A DNA stretch of 64,000 nucleotides from Kitasatospora gansuensis (GTDB lineage: Bacteria > Actinomycetota > Actinomycetes > Streptomycetales > Streptomycetaceae). The number at the start of each line of letters is the position of its first letter. The first letter of the stretch is position 1. This document shows, piece after piece, positions 18,032 through 27,663 of the stretch. Location: contig NZ_JACHJR010000001.1 in assembly GCF_014203705.1 (NCBI RefSeq), forward strand, positions 3,100,001-3,164,000, written 5' to 3'. The notes under the pieces were generated by a model, which had not been told where the DNA came from, ran no database searches, and worked only from the letters and a program-made list of their open reading frames with translations. The translations under genes were made by a program, and so were the position numbers.

Positions 18032-18712
18032 CTAGTACCAGTGGTGCGACTGCCAGAACGACCACGCGCCACAGGGCGAGCCGTAGCGGCTGTTCATGTA
18101 GTTCAGGCCCCACTTGATCTGGGTCGCGGGGTTGGTCCGCCAGTCGGCGCCGGCCGAGGCCATCTTGGAGCCGGGCAGCGCCTGGACCAGGCCGTAGGCA
18201 CCGGAGCTGGCGTTGCTGGCGGTGTAGTCCCAGCCGCTCTCGCGCTTCACGATCTGGCTGAAGCACTGGAACTGGGCCTCGTCGCCGACGATCTGGAGCG
18301 CCATCTCCTGGACCGAGCCCGGGCTGACGGCGGCCATCACGGAGCGCGCCTTGGCGCGGTTCGCGGCCTCCTCGTCGGCCTTGCGCTTCGCCTCGGCGGC
18401 CTTCGCGGCCTTCTCGGCGTCGGCCTTGGCCTGCGCGTCGGCGGCGGCCTTCTGGCGCGCGGCCTCCTCGGCAGCCTTCTTGGCCGCGGCATCGGCGGAT
18501 GCCTGCTGGGCGTTCGCCTGCGCGGTGAAGTGGTCGCTGACGGCCTGCGCCTGGGCACCGATCGGAGCGTCCTGGAGCAGGGAGGCTCCGGCGACGTCGA
18601 CCGTGTGGGTCTGCGTGCCCTCGCTGCCCGAGGCCACACCCACGACGGCACCGACAGCGGTGACGGCGGTGGCTGAGGCGACAGCAACTCCCCGGACCGA
18701 GATCCGAGTCAC
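18032..18712 (-). CDS. Secreted transglycosylase with SLT-like domain
   Basis: The 226-residue product has a short Tat/Sec-like signal region (residues 1-30, ending VVGVASGSEG), an Ala/Lys/Glu-rich helical segment at about 65-125 resembling a coiled coil, and a C-terminal lysozyme-like domain with catalytic Glu158 (VKRESGWDY) and SSGAYGLVQALPGSKMA. It should cleave peptidoglycan outside the cell. The GTG at 18710-18712 follows AAGGAA; the overlapping ATG is out of frame. It has a long leader (about 350 bp) that could carry cis-regulation. Confidence 0.85.
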   Translation of the reverse strand: MTRISVRGVAVASATAVTAVGAVVGVASGSEGTQTHTVDVAGASLLQDAPIGAQAQAVSDHFTAQANAQQASADAAAKKAAEEAARQKAAADAQAKADAEKAAKAAEAKRKADEEAANRAKARSVMAAVSPGSVQEMALQIVGDEAQFQCFSQIVKRESGWDYTASNASSGAYGLVQALPGSKMASAGADWRTNPATQIKWGLNYMNSRYGSPCGAWSFWQSHHWY

Positions 18713-19062
18713 ATGGTTTCCTTCCGGCGTCGCCCCGTACGCGTGACCACTGGGGGCGCAACATGCCCCTGGTCGCTGGTCTCCATGGTGCAGATGGTCA
18801 CGGGAGACACGGGCCCGGCACCGGACCGGCAAGTGCCGGATCGGCGTTTCGTTCGGGCGGCGTACGGCTCATCCTTGTTCAGTTGTCCACCCGATAACCG
18901 GAGTTGTCGGGTGATATGTGCCGTACGCGGGGCCTGACAGAACCCTCACCATGCCGCACGGGGACGGGTCAACGCAATTCCCGGTTGCGTGGCGCATCTC
19001 ACAGAGTTCACGACCAGCACGTTTGCCCGAGCCGCTGGCGAAGGTCCGTCAGATGTGGTCAC
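18713..19062 (-). promoter_or_regulatory. Long leader/promoter region of the transglycosylase gene
   Basis: This 350-bp gap has no gene. On the minus strand the 240 bases before the GTG contain stable short stems (CCGGCAC / GTGCCGG around 18815-18840, CAGGGGCATG-rich loop near 18770) and an AT-richer zone with repeated ATCACCCGACA / ATCGGGTGG at 18887-18915 that may be the promoter. Streptomyces cell-wall hydrolase genes often carry c-di-AMP (ydaO) riboswitches in this place, but I could not match its conserved core with confidence. Confidence 0.35.
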
Positions 19063-19064
19063 AG

Positions 19065-19099
19065 CAGCGGGACCTGATACTTCGTACCAGGTCCCGCTG
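19065..19099. terminator. Hairpin terminator of the phoH-like gene
   Basis: CAGCGGGACCTG and its complement CAGGTCCCGCTG flank an 11-base loop (ATACTTCGTAC, itself able to pair as GTAC). It lies 33 bp beyond the minus-strand stop. Confidence 0.85.
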
Positions 19100-19131
19100 T
19101 CCGGTTCTGCCCCGTTATGACCGGGGTCGGC

Positions 19132-20466
19132 CTAGGGGTTCACGTCCTCCAGGAGCTCCGTGACCAGGGCCGCGATCGGCGACCGCTCCGAGCGGGTCAG
19201 CGTGATGTGGGCGAACAACGGGTGCCCCTTCAGCTTCTCCACCACCGCGACCACCCCGTCGTACCGGCCCACCCGGAGGTTGTCGCGCTGGGCGACGTCG
19301 TGGGTGAGCACCACCCGCGACCCCTGGCCGATCCGGGACAGCACGGTGAGCAGCACGTTCCGTTCCAGCGACTGCGCCTCGTCCACGATCACGAAGGCGT
19401 CGTGCAGCGACCGGCCCCGGATGTGGGTGAGCGGGAGGACCTCCAGCATCCCGCGGGAGATCACCTCCTCGATCACGTCCGGGGTGGTGACGGCCGAGAG
19501 GGTGTCGAAGACCGCCTGCGCCCAGGGGCTCATCTTCTCCGACTCGGAACCGGGCAGATAGCCCAACTCCTGCCCGCCGACCGCGTAGAGCGGCCGGAAG
19601 ACCATCACCTTCCGGTGCTGCTGGCGCTCCAGCACCGCCTCCAGACCGGCGCACAGCGCCAGCGCGGACTTGCCGGTACCCGCCCGGCCGCCCATCGAGA
19701 CGATCCCGACCTCCTGGTCGAGCAGCAGATCGAGGGCGACCCGCTGCTCGGCGCTCCGGCCGCGCAGCCCGAACACCTCGCGGTCGCCCCGGACCAGCCG
19801 GACCCGGCCGTCCTGGGTGACCCGGCCGAGGGCCCGGCCGCGCTCCGAGGTGAGCACCAGCCCGGTGTGCACCGGGAGCTCCTCCGCCCCCTGCACGTCC
19901 ACCGCGACGTCGTGGCCGGCGCCGAACAGCGCGTCCACCTGGTCGCCGGAGACGTGCAGTTCGGACATTCCGGTCCACCCGGAGGTGATCGCCAGCTCGG
20001 CCCGGTACTCCTCGGCGAGCAGGCCGACCGCGCTGGCCTTGATCCGCATCGGCAGGTCCTTGGAGACGACGGTGACGTCGTACCCCTCGGCCTGCAGATT
20101 GCGCGCGACGGCCAGGATCCTGGTGTCCGCCTCGCCGCCGCCGAGCCGGTAACCGGCCGGGAGCACCGAGGTGTCCGAGTGGTTGAGCTCCACCCGGATG
20201 CTGCCACCGAGCTCGCCGACCGGGATCGGCTCGTCGAGCCGGCCGTGCCGGACCCGGAAGTCGTCCAGCAGCCTCAGCGCCTGGCGGGCGAAGTAGCCCA
20301 GCTCCGGATGGTGCCGCTTGGCCTCCAACTCCGTGACCACGACCACGGGGAGGACGACCTCGTGCTCCTCGAAACGGGTCATGGCGAGTGGGTCCGCCAG
20401 GAGCACGCTGGTGTCGAGAACGTACGTGCGCCGGTCTGGTGTCCGGCGGCTCTTTGTACTGACCAC
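19132..20466 (-). CDS. PIN-PhoH protein (PhoH family ATPase with PIN domain)
   Basis: The 444-residue protein joins a PIN RNase domain (about 12-130; YVLDTSVLL at the start carries the first catalytic Asp) to a PhoH RNA helicase/ATPase domain with P-loop GRAGTGKS at about 259-266 and Walker B VIVDEAQS near 356. Mycobacterial PhoH2 of this architecture unwinds and cleaves RNA; a link to toxin-antitoxin systems has been proposed. No small antitoxin-like gene sits directly upstream here. Confidence 0.9.
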   Translation of the reverse strand: MVSTKSRRTPDRRTYVLDTSVLLADPLAMTRFEEHEVVLPVVVVTELEAKRHHPELGYFARQALRLLDDFRVRHGRLDEPIPVGELGGSIRVELNHSDTSVLPAGYRLGGGEADTRILAVARNLQAEGYDVTVVSKDLPMRIKASAVGLLAEEYRAELAITSGWTGMSELHVSGDQVDALFGAGHDVAVDVQGAEELPVHTGLVLTSERGRALGRVTQDGRVRLVRGDREVFGLRGRSAEQRVALDLLLDQEVGIVSMGGRAGTGKSALALCAGLEAVLERQQHRKVMVFRPLYAVGGQELGYLPGSESEKMSPWAQAVFDTLSAVTTPDVIEEVISRGMLEVLPLTHIRGRSLHDAFVIVDEAQSLERNVLLTVLSRIGQGSRVVLTHDVAQRDNLRVGRYDGVVAVVEKLKGHPLFAHITLTRSERSPIAALVTELLEDVNP

Positions 20467-20580
20467 TAGGCCTCCAGAGCGGATGACCCTGCGTCACCCG
20501 CGGCATGCCGGTCCCCGCGACCCCGGTTGGCCGGAGTACCGGTCTGACAGGGGTATTCCCAGGCGAACCGCGCCGCGAAC

Positions 20581-20601
20581 CCAACGACGGATCATCGTTG
20601 G
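20581..20601 (-). terminator. Weak hairpin downstream of the prenyltransferase gene
   Basis: CCAACGA-cggatca-TCGTTGG is a perfect 7-bp dyad, 71 bp beyond the uppS-like stop and 115 bp upstream of phoH. It could be a terminator or an operator; the flanking GTTAAC makes the region AT-rich for this genome. Confidence 0.4.
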
Positions 20602-20671
20602 TTAACTTTCGGTGCGTCAGCTCGAACCCGGGACCACAGGCTCACCGCAAGCGGGACGACCGCCCCAGACC

Positions 20672-21466
20672 TCAGAGCCCGAGGCGACGGTTCCTCAGCT
20701 GGTAGTCCCGCAGCGCCCGGAGGAAGTCGACCTTCCGGAAGGCCGGCCAGTACGCCTCGCAGAAGTAGAACTCGCTGTGCGCGCTCTGCCAGAGCAGGAA
20801 GCCGGACAGCCGCTGTTCGCCCGAGGTGCGGATGACCAGGTCGGGGTCGGGCTGGCCCTTGGTGTAGAGGTGTTCGGCGATGTGCTCGACGTCGAGGATC
20901 TCGGCGAGCTCCTCGATCGAGGTGCCGCGGCCCGCGTGCTCCTGGAGCAGCGAGCGGACGGCGTCGGCGATCTCGTGCCGACCGCCGTACCCGACCGCGA
21001 CGTTGACGGTGATGCCGTCGATGTCGGCGGTGGCCTCGGCGGCCTCCTTGAGCACGTCGGAGGTCCGGGACGGCAGCAGGTCGAGCGCGCCGACCGGGTG
21101 GACCTTCCAGCGGCCGTCGGCGGCCAGCCGCCGGACGGTGTCCTCGATGATCCCGAGCAGCGGCACCAGTTCGTCGGCCGGGCGGGAGAGGTTGTCGGTG
21201 GAGAGCATCCAGAGCGTGACCACCTGGACGTGCGTCTCGTCGCACCAGCCCAGGAACTCGCTGATCTTGTCCGCGCCGCGCTGGTGTCCGTCGGCCGTGG
21301 TGCCGCCGGTCGCGCGGGCCCAGCGGCGGTTGCCGTCCAGGATCACGCCGATGTGGTGCGGGGTGTTCGCGAGGTGGACCTCGACCCGGCGACCGTAGAC
21401 CCGGTAGGCGTTGTCCAGCAGGGTACGGAGACCCGGCGTGCGCTCCACGACGTCGCGCAGACCCAT
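20672..21466 (-). CDS. Isoprenyl (undecaprenyl-type) diphosphate synthase
   Basis: Cis-prenyltransferase of 264 residues that extends a short allylic diphosphate with isopentenyl diphosphate. Catalytic Asp44 is in VILDGNRRWA, and the dimer/substrate motif RTSGEQRLSGFLLWQ is at about 217-231. Streptomyces usually have two or more paralogues, so this may be the main UppS for lipid II carrier or one making shorter Z-prenyl chains; sequence alone does not decide. Confidence 0.9.
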   Translation of the reverse strand: MGLRDVVERTPGLRTLLDNAYRVYGRRVEVHLANTPHHIGVILDGNRRWARATGGTTADGHQRGADKISEFLGWCDETHVQVVTLWMLSTDNLSRPADELVPLLGIIEDTVRRLAADGRWKVHPVGALDLLPSRTSDVLKEAAEATADIDGITVNVAVGYGGRHEIADAVRSLLQEHAGRGTSIEELAEILDVEHIAEHLYTKGQPDPDLVIRTSGEQRLSGFLLWQSAHSEFYFCEAYWPAFRKVDFLRALRDYQLRNRRLGL

Positions 21467-21664
21467 GTGTTCGGCCCCTCCGTGCTCGTCCTACTCGGGT
21501 ACGGCAAATACCCTCGCGCAGCCTACTCCCGGAGTGGTCCGCACGGTAAAGCCGCAGGTACCGAAGGTGTCACGGCCTGAAATCGGCGATGTGACGCCGG
21601 ACACGGAACGGTCTCCGGTTCCTTAAATGTCCCGTAAGCCGACGCCGACTTCTTGACGCTTGCC

Positions 21665-21680
21665 AATGGTCTAGTCCAGC
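21665..21680. promoter_or_regulatory. DasR-responsive element (dre) upstream of the chitinase gene
   Basis: AATGGTCTAGTCCAGC matches the GntR-type dre consensus ACTGGTCTAGACCAGT at 13 of 16 positions. It lies 134 bp before the chitinase start and just after a TTGACG -35-like hexamer (21653-21658). DasR represses chitin and N-acetylglucosamine genes until amino-sugar phosphates accumulate. The rest of the 347-bp gap (21467-21813) shows no gene. Confidence 0.8.
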
Positions 21681-21813
21681 TTTTGACCGAGGGCAGCAAC
21701 CACCCCACAGGTCGCCGCCCTCCCCAGCCCTGTTGCCGGAACTCCCCTCCCCCACACGGAGCCGCCGCGCCCCCCACCGCGGCGGCTCCTCCCTCCCCCA
21801 CAGGAGCGTCTCC

Positions 21814-23430
21814 ATGGCCCGATCGCTGCAGCAGCCGTCCCACCGGCGCCGGCGCAGCCCCCTCCCCGCCGCCCTCGCGGCCGGGACCACCGCGCTTGCA
21901 CTGGCCGCCACCGGCCTCGCGCTGTTCGCCGGCGGCGCCAACGCCGCCGTGGGCAACCTGGTGAGCAACGGCGGCTTCGAGGGAGGGAACCTCAACGGCT
22001 GGACCTGTACCGGCGGCGCGAGCGTCGTCGGCACCCCGGCCCACTCCGGCTCGTACGCGCTGAACGCGGCACCGAGCGCCTCGGACACCGCCGAGTGCCG
22101 ACAGACCGTCAGCGTGCTCCCCAACACCAGCTACTCGCTGGCCGGTTGGGTGCAGGGCCCGTACACCTACCTCGGCGTGCGCGGCACCGGCGGCACCGAC
22201 CCGTCCACCTGGTCCAGCCAGGCCAGCTGGAACCAGCTCTCCTCCACCTTCACCACCGGCGCGGGCGTCAACAGCGTCACGCTGTACGTGCACGGCTGGT
22301 ACGGCCAGGGCGCCTACAACGCGGACGACATCACGCTGACCGGCCCGGGCGGCACCGCCTCCCCGTCCGCCTCGGCCTCCGCCTCCGCTTCCCCGAGCGC
22401 CAGCGCCAGCGCCTCCGCCTCGCCCTCGGCCAGCGCTTCCCCGAGCGCGAGCACGTCCGCCTCCCCGAGCGCGTCCGCCTCGCCGTCGGCCAGCGCCAGC
22501 CCGACCGTCACGCCCACCGGCCCGGTCACCGACCTGCCCAAGCACGTGGTCACCGGTTACTGGCACAACTTCGACAACGGTGCGACCGTCCAGAAGCTGA
22601 GCGAGGTGCAGAGCGCGTACGACATCATCGAGGTGTCGTTCGCGGACGCCGTGCCGACCAAGACCGGCGCGATCACCTTCCAGCTCGACCCGGGTCTGTC
22701 CAGCAAGCTCGGCGGCTACACCGACGCCCAGTTCCGGGCCGACGTGAAGGCCAAGCAGGCGGCCGGCAAGAAGGTCGTCCTCTCCATCGGCGGCCAGAAC
22801 GGCGCCATCTCGGTCGGCGACGCCACCGCCGCGGCCGCCTTCACCGACTCCGCCTACGCGGTGCTGAAGGACTACGGCTTCGACGGCATCGACGTCGACC
22901 TGGAGAACGGCCTCAACCCGGAGCACCTGGGCAACGCGCTGCTCAACCTGCAGGCGAAGGTCGGCTCGAAGTTCGTCCTGACCATGGCGCCCGAGACCAT
23001 CGGGGTCTACAGCACCGACGGCGCGTACTTCAAGCTGGCGCTCAAGACCAAGTCCATCCTGACCGTGATGAACACCCAGTTCTACAACTCCGGTGGCATG
23101 AACGGCTGTGACGGCAAGGTCTACAACCAGGGCACCATCGACTTCATCACCGCCCAGGTCTGCACCCAGATCCAGGGCGGCCTGCGCCCGGACCAGGTCG
23201 GCATCGGCGTCCCGGCCTCCAGCAAGGCGGCGGGCGGCGGTTACGTGGCCCCGAGCGTGGTCAACAACGCGCTGAGCTGCCTGGCCACCGGCACCAACTG
23301 CGGCAGCTTCGTCCCGCCGGCCAAGTGGCCGACCATCCGCGGCGCGATGACCTGGTCGACCAACTGGGACGCCAACAACGGCAACGCCTTCTCCAACACC
23401 GTGGGCCCGTTCGTCCACGCCATGCCGTAA
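21814..23430 (+). CDS. Secreted GH18 chitinase with N-terminal carbohydrate-binding module
   Basis: Exported enzyme (538 residues) hydrolysing chitin. A twin-Arg-rich signal peptide (RRRR..., cleavage near ANAAVG at about 46) is followed by a beta-sandwich binding module (about 50-185, LVSNGGFEGGNLNGW), a low-complexity Ser/Ala/Pro linker (about 187-232) and a GH18 barrel with DGIDVDLE at 357-364, whose Glu364 is the proton donor. The ATG follows AGGAG. A dre site upstream implies induction by chitin breakdown products. The linker is encoded by imperfect TCC/GCC/AGC repeats. Confidence 0.93.
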   Translation: MARSLQQPSHRRRRSPLPAALAAGTTALALAATGLALFAGGANAAVGNLVSNGGFEGGNLNGWTCTGGASVVGTPAHSGSYALNAAPSASDTAECRQTVSVLPNTSYSLAGWVQGPYTYLGVRGTGGTDPSTWSSQASWNQLSSTFTTGAGVNSVTLYVHGWYGQGAYNADDITLTGPGGTASPSASASASASPSASASASASPSASASPSASTSASPSASASPSASASPTVTPTGPVTDLPKHVVTGYWHNFDNGATVQKLSEVQSAYDIIEVSFADAVPTKTGAITFQLDPGLSSKLGGYTDAQFRADVKAKQAAGKKVVLSIGGQNGAISVGDATAAAAFTDSAYAVLKDYGFDGIDVDLENGLNPEHLGNALLNLQAKVGSKFVLTMAPETIGVYSTDGAYFKLALKTKSILTVMNTQFYNSGGMNGCDGKVYNQGTIDFITAQVCTQIQGGLRPDQVGIGVPASSKAAGGGYVAPSVVNNALSCLATGTNCGSFVPPAKWPTIRGAMTWSTNWDANNGNAFSNTVGPFVHAMP

Positions 23431-23475
23431 CACCTCCCCGGTGCGCCGCCCTATGAGGGTGGGGCCGCGTACCAC

Positions 23476-23512
23476 CGAGGCCCGCCGTACCCACCAGGTG
23501 CGGCGGGCCTCG
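23476..23512. terminator. Bidirectional hairpin terminator
   Basis: CGAGGCCCGCCG and its exact complement flank a 13-base loop between the convergent chitinase and A24 peptidase genes. Confidence 0.85.
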
Positions 23513-23526
23513 TCGTTGACGCCGCG

Positions 23527-24141
23527 TCAGCCGGTGGCCAGCACCGCCAGCAGCGTGCCGAGCAGCAGGAAAGGCCCGAAGGCCAGCGCGTCCTGCCGCC
23601 CGGCCCGGCGGGTGAGCAGCAGGGCGACGGCCCACAGGCCGGCCAGCAGGAAGGCGTACGCCAGCCCGGCCAGCACGGTGCCCCAGCCGGTGACCGCGAG
23701 CAGCGCGCCCAGGCTCGGGGCCAGCTTGGCGTCGCCGAGGCCGATCGGGGCGAGCAGCGCGAGCAGTGCGAACCCGAGGCCGAGGGCGAGCGCGGCGAGC
23801 AGGCAGCGCAGCAGCGACTGACGCTCCGTCATCAGCAGCAGGGCCGCGGCGCCCGCCGCCAGGGCGGCGGTGAGCGGATCGGGCAGCCGGTGCACCGAGG
23901 CGTCGACCAGGCCGAGCACCAGCCCGAGCAGGGCCACCCAGACCAGCACCGGCCACCCGGCCGAGCCGTACCCGGCGCCGACCGCCGCCCCGGTCGCCGC
24001 CGAGACCAGCGCGGCCACCGGCAGCGACAGCGGGCGCGCCGCGGGCTCCCCTTCATAGGGGACCGCGTACCGGCCGACCGCCCGGCGCACCCCCGGGGCC
24101 AGCGCGAGCCCCACCGCCGCCCCACCCAGAATCGCGATCAC
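23527..24141 (-). CDS. A24-family prepilin peptidase-like membrane protein
   Basis: The 204-residue protein is almost entirely hydrophobic with about six membrane helices. It has the two-aspartate pattern of A24 peptidases: an Asp in LGLVDASVHRLPD and the GLGDAK motif near residue 134. It lacks the N-terminal methyltransferase domain of full TadV/PilD proteins. Such enzymes cleave type IV or Flp-like prepilins, but no pilin gene is in the window. The GTG at 24139-24141 has GGAG 5 bp upstream. It is divergent from the aminotransferase gene. Confidence 0.8.
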   Translation of the reverse strand: MIAILGGAAVGLALAPGVRRAVGRYAVPYEGEPAARPLSLPVAALVSAATGAAVGAGYGSAGWPVLVWVALLGLVLGLVDASVHRLPDPLTAALAAGAAALLLMTERQSLLRCLLAALALGLGFALLALLAPIGLGDAKLAPSLGALLAVTGWGTVLAGLAYAFLLAGLWAVALLLTRRAGRQDALAFGPFLLLGTLLAVLATG

Positions 24142-24223
24142 GGCTCCAGCCTGGCAGACGGACCTGATGTTGTGTGCAAGAGCACGTGATGATCGAGGGG
24201 CATCGGTCGTAAAGTTACGAGGC

Positions 24224-25438
24224 ATGCAGGTCATCCAGTCCAGCAAGCTTGCCAATGTCTGTTACGACATCCGCGGCCCGGTGCTCGATGAGGCGATGCG
24301 ACTGGAGGACCAGGGGCATCGCATCCTCAAGCTGAACACCGGCAACCCCGCTGTCTTCGGCTTCGACGCGCCGCCCGAGATCCTCCAGGACATCCTGAAG
24401 AACCTCTCGGCCGCGCACGGTTACGGCGACTCCAAGGGTCTGCTGTCCGCGCGCCGGGCGGTGGTGATGCACTACGAGGAGCGCGGCCTGCACGGCCTCA
24501 CGGTCGAGGACGTGTTCCTCGGCAACGGGGTCTCCGAACTGATCCAGCTCGCGATGACCGCGCTGCTGGACGACGGTGACGAGGTGCTCGTCCCGGCGCC
24601 GGACTACCCGCTGTGGACGGCCTCGGTCAGCCTGTCCGGCGGTACCGCGGTGCACTACCGCTGCGACGAGCAGTCGGAGTGGTACCCGGACCTCGCGGAC
24701 ATCGAGGCCAAGGTCACCGACCGGACCAGGGCGATCGTGGTGATCAACCCGAACAACCCGACCGGGGCGGTCTACCCGCTGGAGATCCTGGAGGGCATCG
24801 TCGAGATCGCCCGCCGCCACAAGCTGGTGATCTACGCGGACGAGATCTACGACAAGATCCTCTACGACGACGCGGTGCACGTCCCGCTCGCCACCCTGGC
24901 GCCCGACCTGTTCTGCGTCACCTTCAACGGCATGTCCAAGTCCTACCGGGTGGCGGGCTTCCGTTCCGGCTGGATGGTGCTCTCCGGCGACCGGACCAGG
25001 GCCCGCAGCTACATCGAGGGCCTGACCGTGCTGGCCAGCATGCGGCTCTGCGCCAACATGCCCGCCCAGCACGCGGTGGCGGCGGCACTCGGCGGCCGGC
25101 AGTCGATCAAGGAACTGATCCTGCCGGGCGGGCGGCTGCTGGAGTCCCGGGACGCGGCGTACAAGCTGCTGAACGAGATCCCCGGCGTCAGCTGCGTGAA
25201 GCCGAAGGGCGCGCTGTACGCCTTCCCGAGGCTGGACCCGCAGGTCTACAAGATCAAGGACGACGCGCAGATGGTGCTGGACCTGCTGCGGTCCCAGCGC
25301 ATCCTGATCGTCCAGGGCACCGGCTTCAACTGGCCCGAGCCGGACCACTTCCGGCTGGTCACGCTGCCCCGGGCGGAGGAGATCACCGACGCGGTCACCC
25401 GGATCGGCGACTTCCTGTCCGGCTACGCCCAGCCCTGA
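24224..25438 (+). CDS. PLP-dependent class I aminotransferase (AlaA-like)
   Basis: Fold-type I aminotransferase of 404 residues. NPNNPTGAVY, the aspartate in YADEIYDKI and the lysine in MSKSYRVAGFRSGW (about residue 239) form the PLP site. Overall wording (DIRGPVLDEAMRLE, TGNPAVFGFDAP) is that of glutamate-pyruvate (alanine) aminotransferases such as E. coli AlaA. The ATG at 24224 is preferred because the conserved N terminus begins there. A strong hairpin follows the stop. Confidence 0.88.
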   Translation: MQVIQSSKLANVCYDIRGPVLDEAMRLEDQGHRILKLNTGNPAVFGFDAPPEILQDILKNLSAAHGYGDSKGLLSARRAVVMHYEERGLHGLTVEDVFLGNGVSELIQLAMTALLDDGDEVLVPAPDYPLWTASVSLSGGTAVHYRCDEQSEWYPDLADIEAKVTDRTRAIVVINPNNPTGAVYPLEILEGIVEIARRHKLVIYADEIYDKILYDDAVHVPLATLAPDLFCVTFNGMSKSYRVAGFRSGWMVLSGDRTRARSYIEGLTVLASMRLCANMPAQHAVAAALGGRQSIKELILPGGRLLESRDAAYKLLNEIPGVSCVKPKGALYAFPRLDPQVYKIKDDAQMVLDLLRSQRILIVQGTGFNWPEPDHFRLVTLPRAEEITDAVTRIGDFLSGYAQP

Positions 25439-25486
25439 GCCCCGCCCAAAAAAGCAGCTGGAGACAGTTACGGCCGGAGTCCCGAT

Positions 25487-25524
25487 CCGGACGATCCCCT
25501 CTTGGTCGGGGGAGGATCGTCCGG
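25487..25524. terminator. Bidirectional hairpin terminator
   Basis: CCGGACGATCC and its exact complement flank a loop containing a further CCTC/GGGG pairing, between the convergent aminotransferase and pckG genes. Confidence 0.85.
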
Positions 25525-25556
25525 CCGAGGCTCCGGCCGCAGCCGTCTCTGCCGCG

Positions 25557-27386
25557 TCAGCCGAGGCGCTGCACCAGCGCCTCGTACTCGTCCCAGAGGG
25601 CCTTGGGGGTGTGCTCGCCGAACAGCTCCAGGTGGGCCGGCACGAGTGCGGCCTCCTGGCGCCAGATGTCGGCGTCCACCGAGAAGAGCAGATCGAGGTC
25701 CTGCTGCGGGATGTCCAGGCCCTTGAGGTCGAAGCCCTCGACGGTCGGCAGCACGCCGATCGGGGTCTCGACGCCGGCGCCGATGCCCTCCAGGCGCTCG
25801 ACGATCCACTTCAGCACCCGGCTGTTCTCGCCGTAGCCCGGCCAGACGAAGTCGCCGGCCGAGTTCTTGCGGAACCAGTTGACGTAGTAGATCTTCGGCA
25901 GCTTGGCCGCGTCGGCCTGGGCGCCGAGCTTCAGCCAGTGGCCGAAGTAGTCACCCATGTTGTAGCCGCAGAACGGCAGCATCGCGAACGGGTCGCGGCG
26001 CAGCTCGCCCACGGTGCCCTCGGCGGCGGCGGTCTTCTCGGAGGCGATGTTGGCGCCCAGGAAGACGCCGTGCTGCCAGTCGAAGGACTCGGTCACCAAC
26101 GGGACGGCGGTGGCCCGGCGGCCGCCGAACAGGATGGCCGAGATCGGCACACCCGCCTGGTCCTCCCACTCCGGCGCGATGGTCGGGCACTGCGCGGCCG
26201 GGACGGCGAACCGCGCGTTCGGGTGGGCGGCGGGGGTGCCGGACTCGGGGGTCCAGTCGTTGCCGCGCCAGTCGGTCAGGTGCGCCGGGGGCTCCTCGGT
26301 GAGGCCCTCCCACCAGACGTCACCGTCGTCGGTCAGCGCGACGTTGGTGAAGACCGTGTTGCCCCAGAGGGTGTCGATCGCGTTGGCGTTGGTGTCCACG
26401 CCGGTGCCGGGGGCGACGCCGAAGAAGCCGGCCTCCGGGTTGATCGCGTAGAGCTGGCCGTCGGCGCCGAACCGCATCCAGGCGATGTCGTCGCCGATGG
26501 TCTCGACCTTCCAGCCCGGGATGGTCGGCTGGAGCATCGCCAGGTTGGTCTTGCCGCAGGCGGACGGGAAGGCCGCGGCGATGTACTTGGGCTCGGCACC
26601 GCTCGGCGGGGTGAGCTTGAGGACGAGCATGTGCTCGGCCAGCCAGCCCTCGTCCCGGGCCATCGTGGAGGCGATCCGGAGCGCGTAGCACTTCTTGCCG
26701 AGCAGGGCGTTGCCGCCGTAGCCCGAGCCGAAGGACCAGATCTCCCGGGTCTCCGGGTAGTGCGAGATGTACTTGGTGGTGTTGCAGGGCCACGGCACGT
26801 CGGCCTCGCCCTCCGCCAGCGGGGCGCCGACGGTGTGCACGGCCTTGACGAACTCGCCGTCCTCACCGAGCTGGTCGAGCACGGCCTGACCCATCCGGGT
26901 CATCACGCGCATCGAGACCGCGACGTAGGCGGAGTCGGTGATCTCCACGCCGTACGCCGCCAGCGGGGAGCCGACCGGGCCCATCGAGAACGGCACGACA
27001 TACATCGTGCGGCCCTTCATCGCGCCCTTGAACAGGCCGTCCGTGCCGGTGAAGATCTCCCGCATCTCGGCGGGGGCCTTCCAGTTGTTGGTCGGGCCCG
27101 CGTCCTTCTCCTGCTCGGAGCAGATGTAGGTGCGGTCCTCGACCCGGGCCACGTCCGAGGGGTCGGAGGTGGCGAGGTAGGAGTTGACCCGCTTCTCCGG
27201 GTTCAGCTTCTTGAAGGTGCCCTGGGCGACCAGCAGATCGGCGAGGCGCTGGTACTCCTCCTCCGAGCCGTCACACCACTCGACGCGGTCCGGCTGGGTC
27301 AGCTCCGCGATCTCGCTCACCCAGGCCAGCAGACGCTTGTGGCGGGTGGGCGCGGATGCGCTGAGAGCAGAGTTCTCGTACGACAC
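25557..27386 (-). CDS. pckG: Phosphoenolpyruvate carboxykinase, GTP-dependent
   Basis: Converts oxaloacetate and GTP to phosphoenolpyruvate, GDP and CO2. The 609-residue length and the GTP-class P-loop [14 protein letters not shown] (about 275-288) with the reactive cysteine identify the GTP form. [12 protein letters not shown] and the [12 protein letters not shown] loop support this. It lies about 220-280 bp from the divergent hemolysin III gene. It supplies gluconeogenesis together with glpX. Confidence 0.97.
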   Translation of the reverse strand: MSYENSALSASAPTRHKRLLAWVSEIAELTQPDRVEWCDGSEEEYQRLADLLVAQGTFKKLNPEKRVNSYLATSDPSDVARVEDRTYICSEQEKDAGPTNNWKAPAEMREIFTGTDGLFKGAMKGRTMYVVPFSMGPVGSPLAAYGVEITDSAYVAVSMRVMTRMGQAVLDQLGEDGEFVKAVHTVGAPLAEGEADVPWPCNTTKYISHYPETREIWSFGSGYGGNALLGKKCYALRIASTMARDEGWLAEHMLVLKLTPPSGAEPKYIAAAFPSACGKTNLAMLQPTIPGWKVETIGDDIAWMRFGADGQLYAINPEAGFFGVAPGTGVDTNANAIDTLWGNTVFTNVALTDDGDVWWEGLTEEPPAHLTDWRGNDWTPESGTPAAHPNARFAVPAAQCPTIAPEWEDQAGVPISAILFGGRRATAVPLVTESFDWQHGVFLGANIASEKTAAAEGTVGELRRDPFAMLPFCGYNMGDYFGHWLKLGAQADAAKLPKIYYVNWFRKNSAGDFVWPGYGENSRVLKWIVERLEGIGAGVETPIGVLPTVEGFDLKGLDIPQQDLDLLFSVDADIWRQEAALVPAHLELFGEHTPKALWDEYEALVQRLG

Positions 27387-27633
27387 GATCGCTCCGTTTC
27401 ACGCCATCTCGGCTAGGAGACGGCGTCGCGGGGGTTTGAGGGTGGTTACACCGTAGCTCCGGCCTCAAGGCTCCAACACGGCAAGATGGCAATTTCGCGC
27501 GAACTTTTACGCCTTCTTGGCGAAGTACTGACCAGTAACAAGGCTCTGCCGTCCCACCCGGACCCCTCGACACCCTCGATCCAATACTCCATTACGTCCA
27601 AAAGTGGTGACCGTCACTACCTACGTTGCAGTA

Positions 27634-27651
27634 ACCTACGGAGCCGTAGGT
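27634..27651. promoter_or_regulatory. 18-bp operator-like palindrome before the hemolysin III gene
   Basis: ACCTACGG-AG-CCGTAGGT is a perfect inverted repeat. A wider dyad CTACCTACG (27618-27626) with CGTAGGTAG (27645-27653) surrounds it. It ends 12 bp before the ATG at 27664, so a bound TetR-type repressor would block transcription. I recall similar CCTACGG palindromes at TetR-controlled lipid genes in Streptomyces, but the regulator is not in the window. Confidence 0.65.
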
Positions 27652-27663
27652 AGCATGTTGGCC

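Noticed and set aside
18713..18960. A ydaO (c-di-AMP) riboswitch call
   Set aside because: The expected conserved core could not be matched by eye, so only a leader region is reported.
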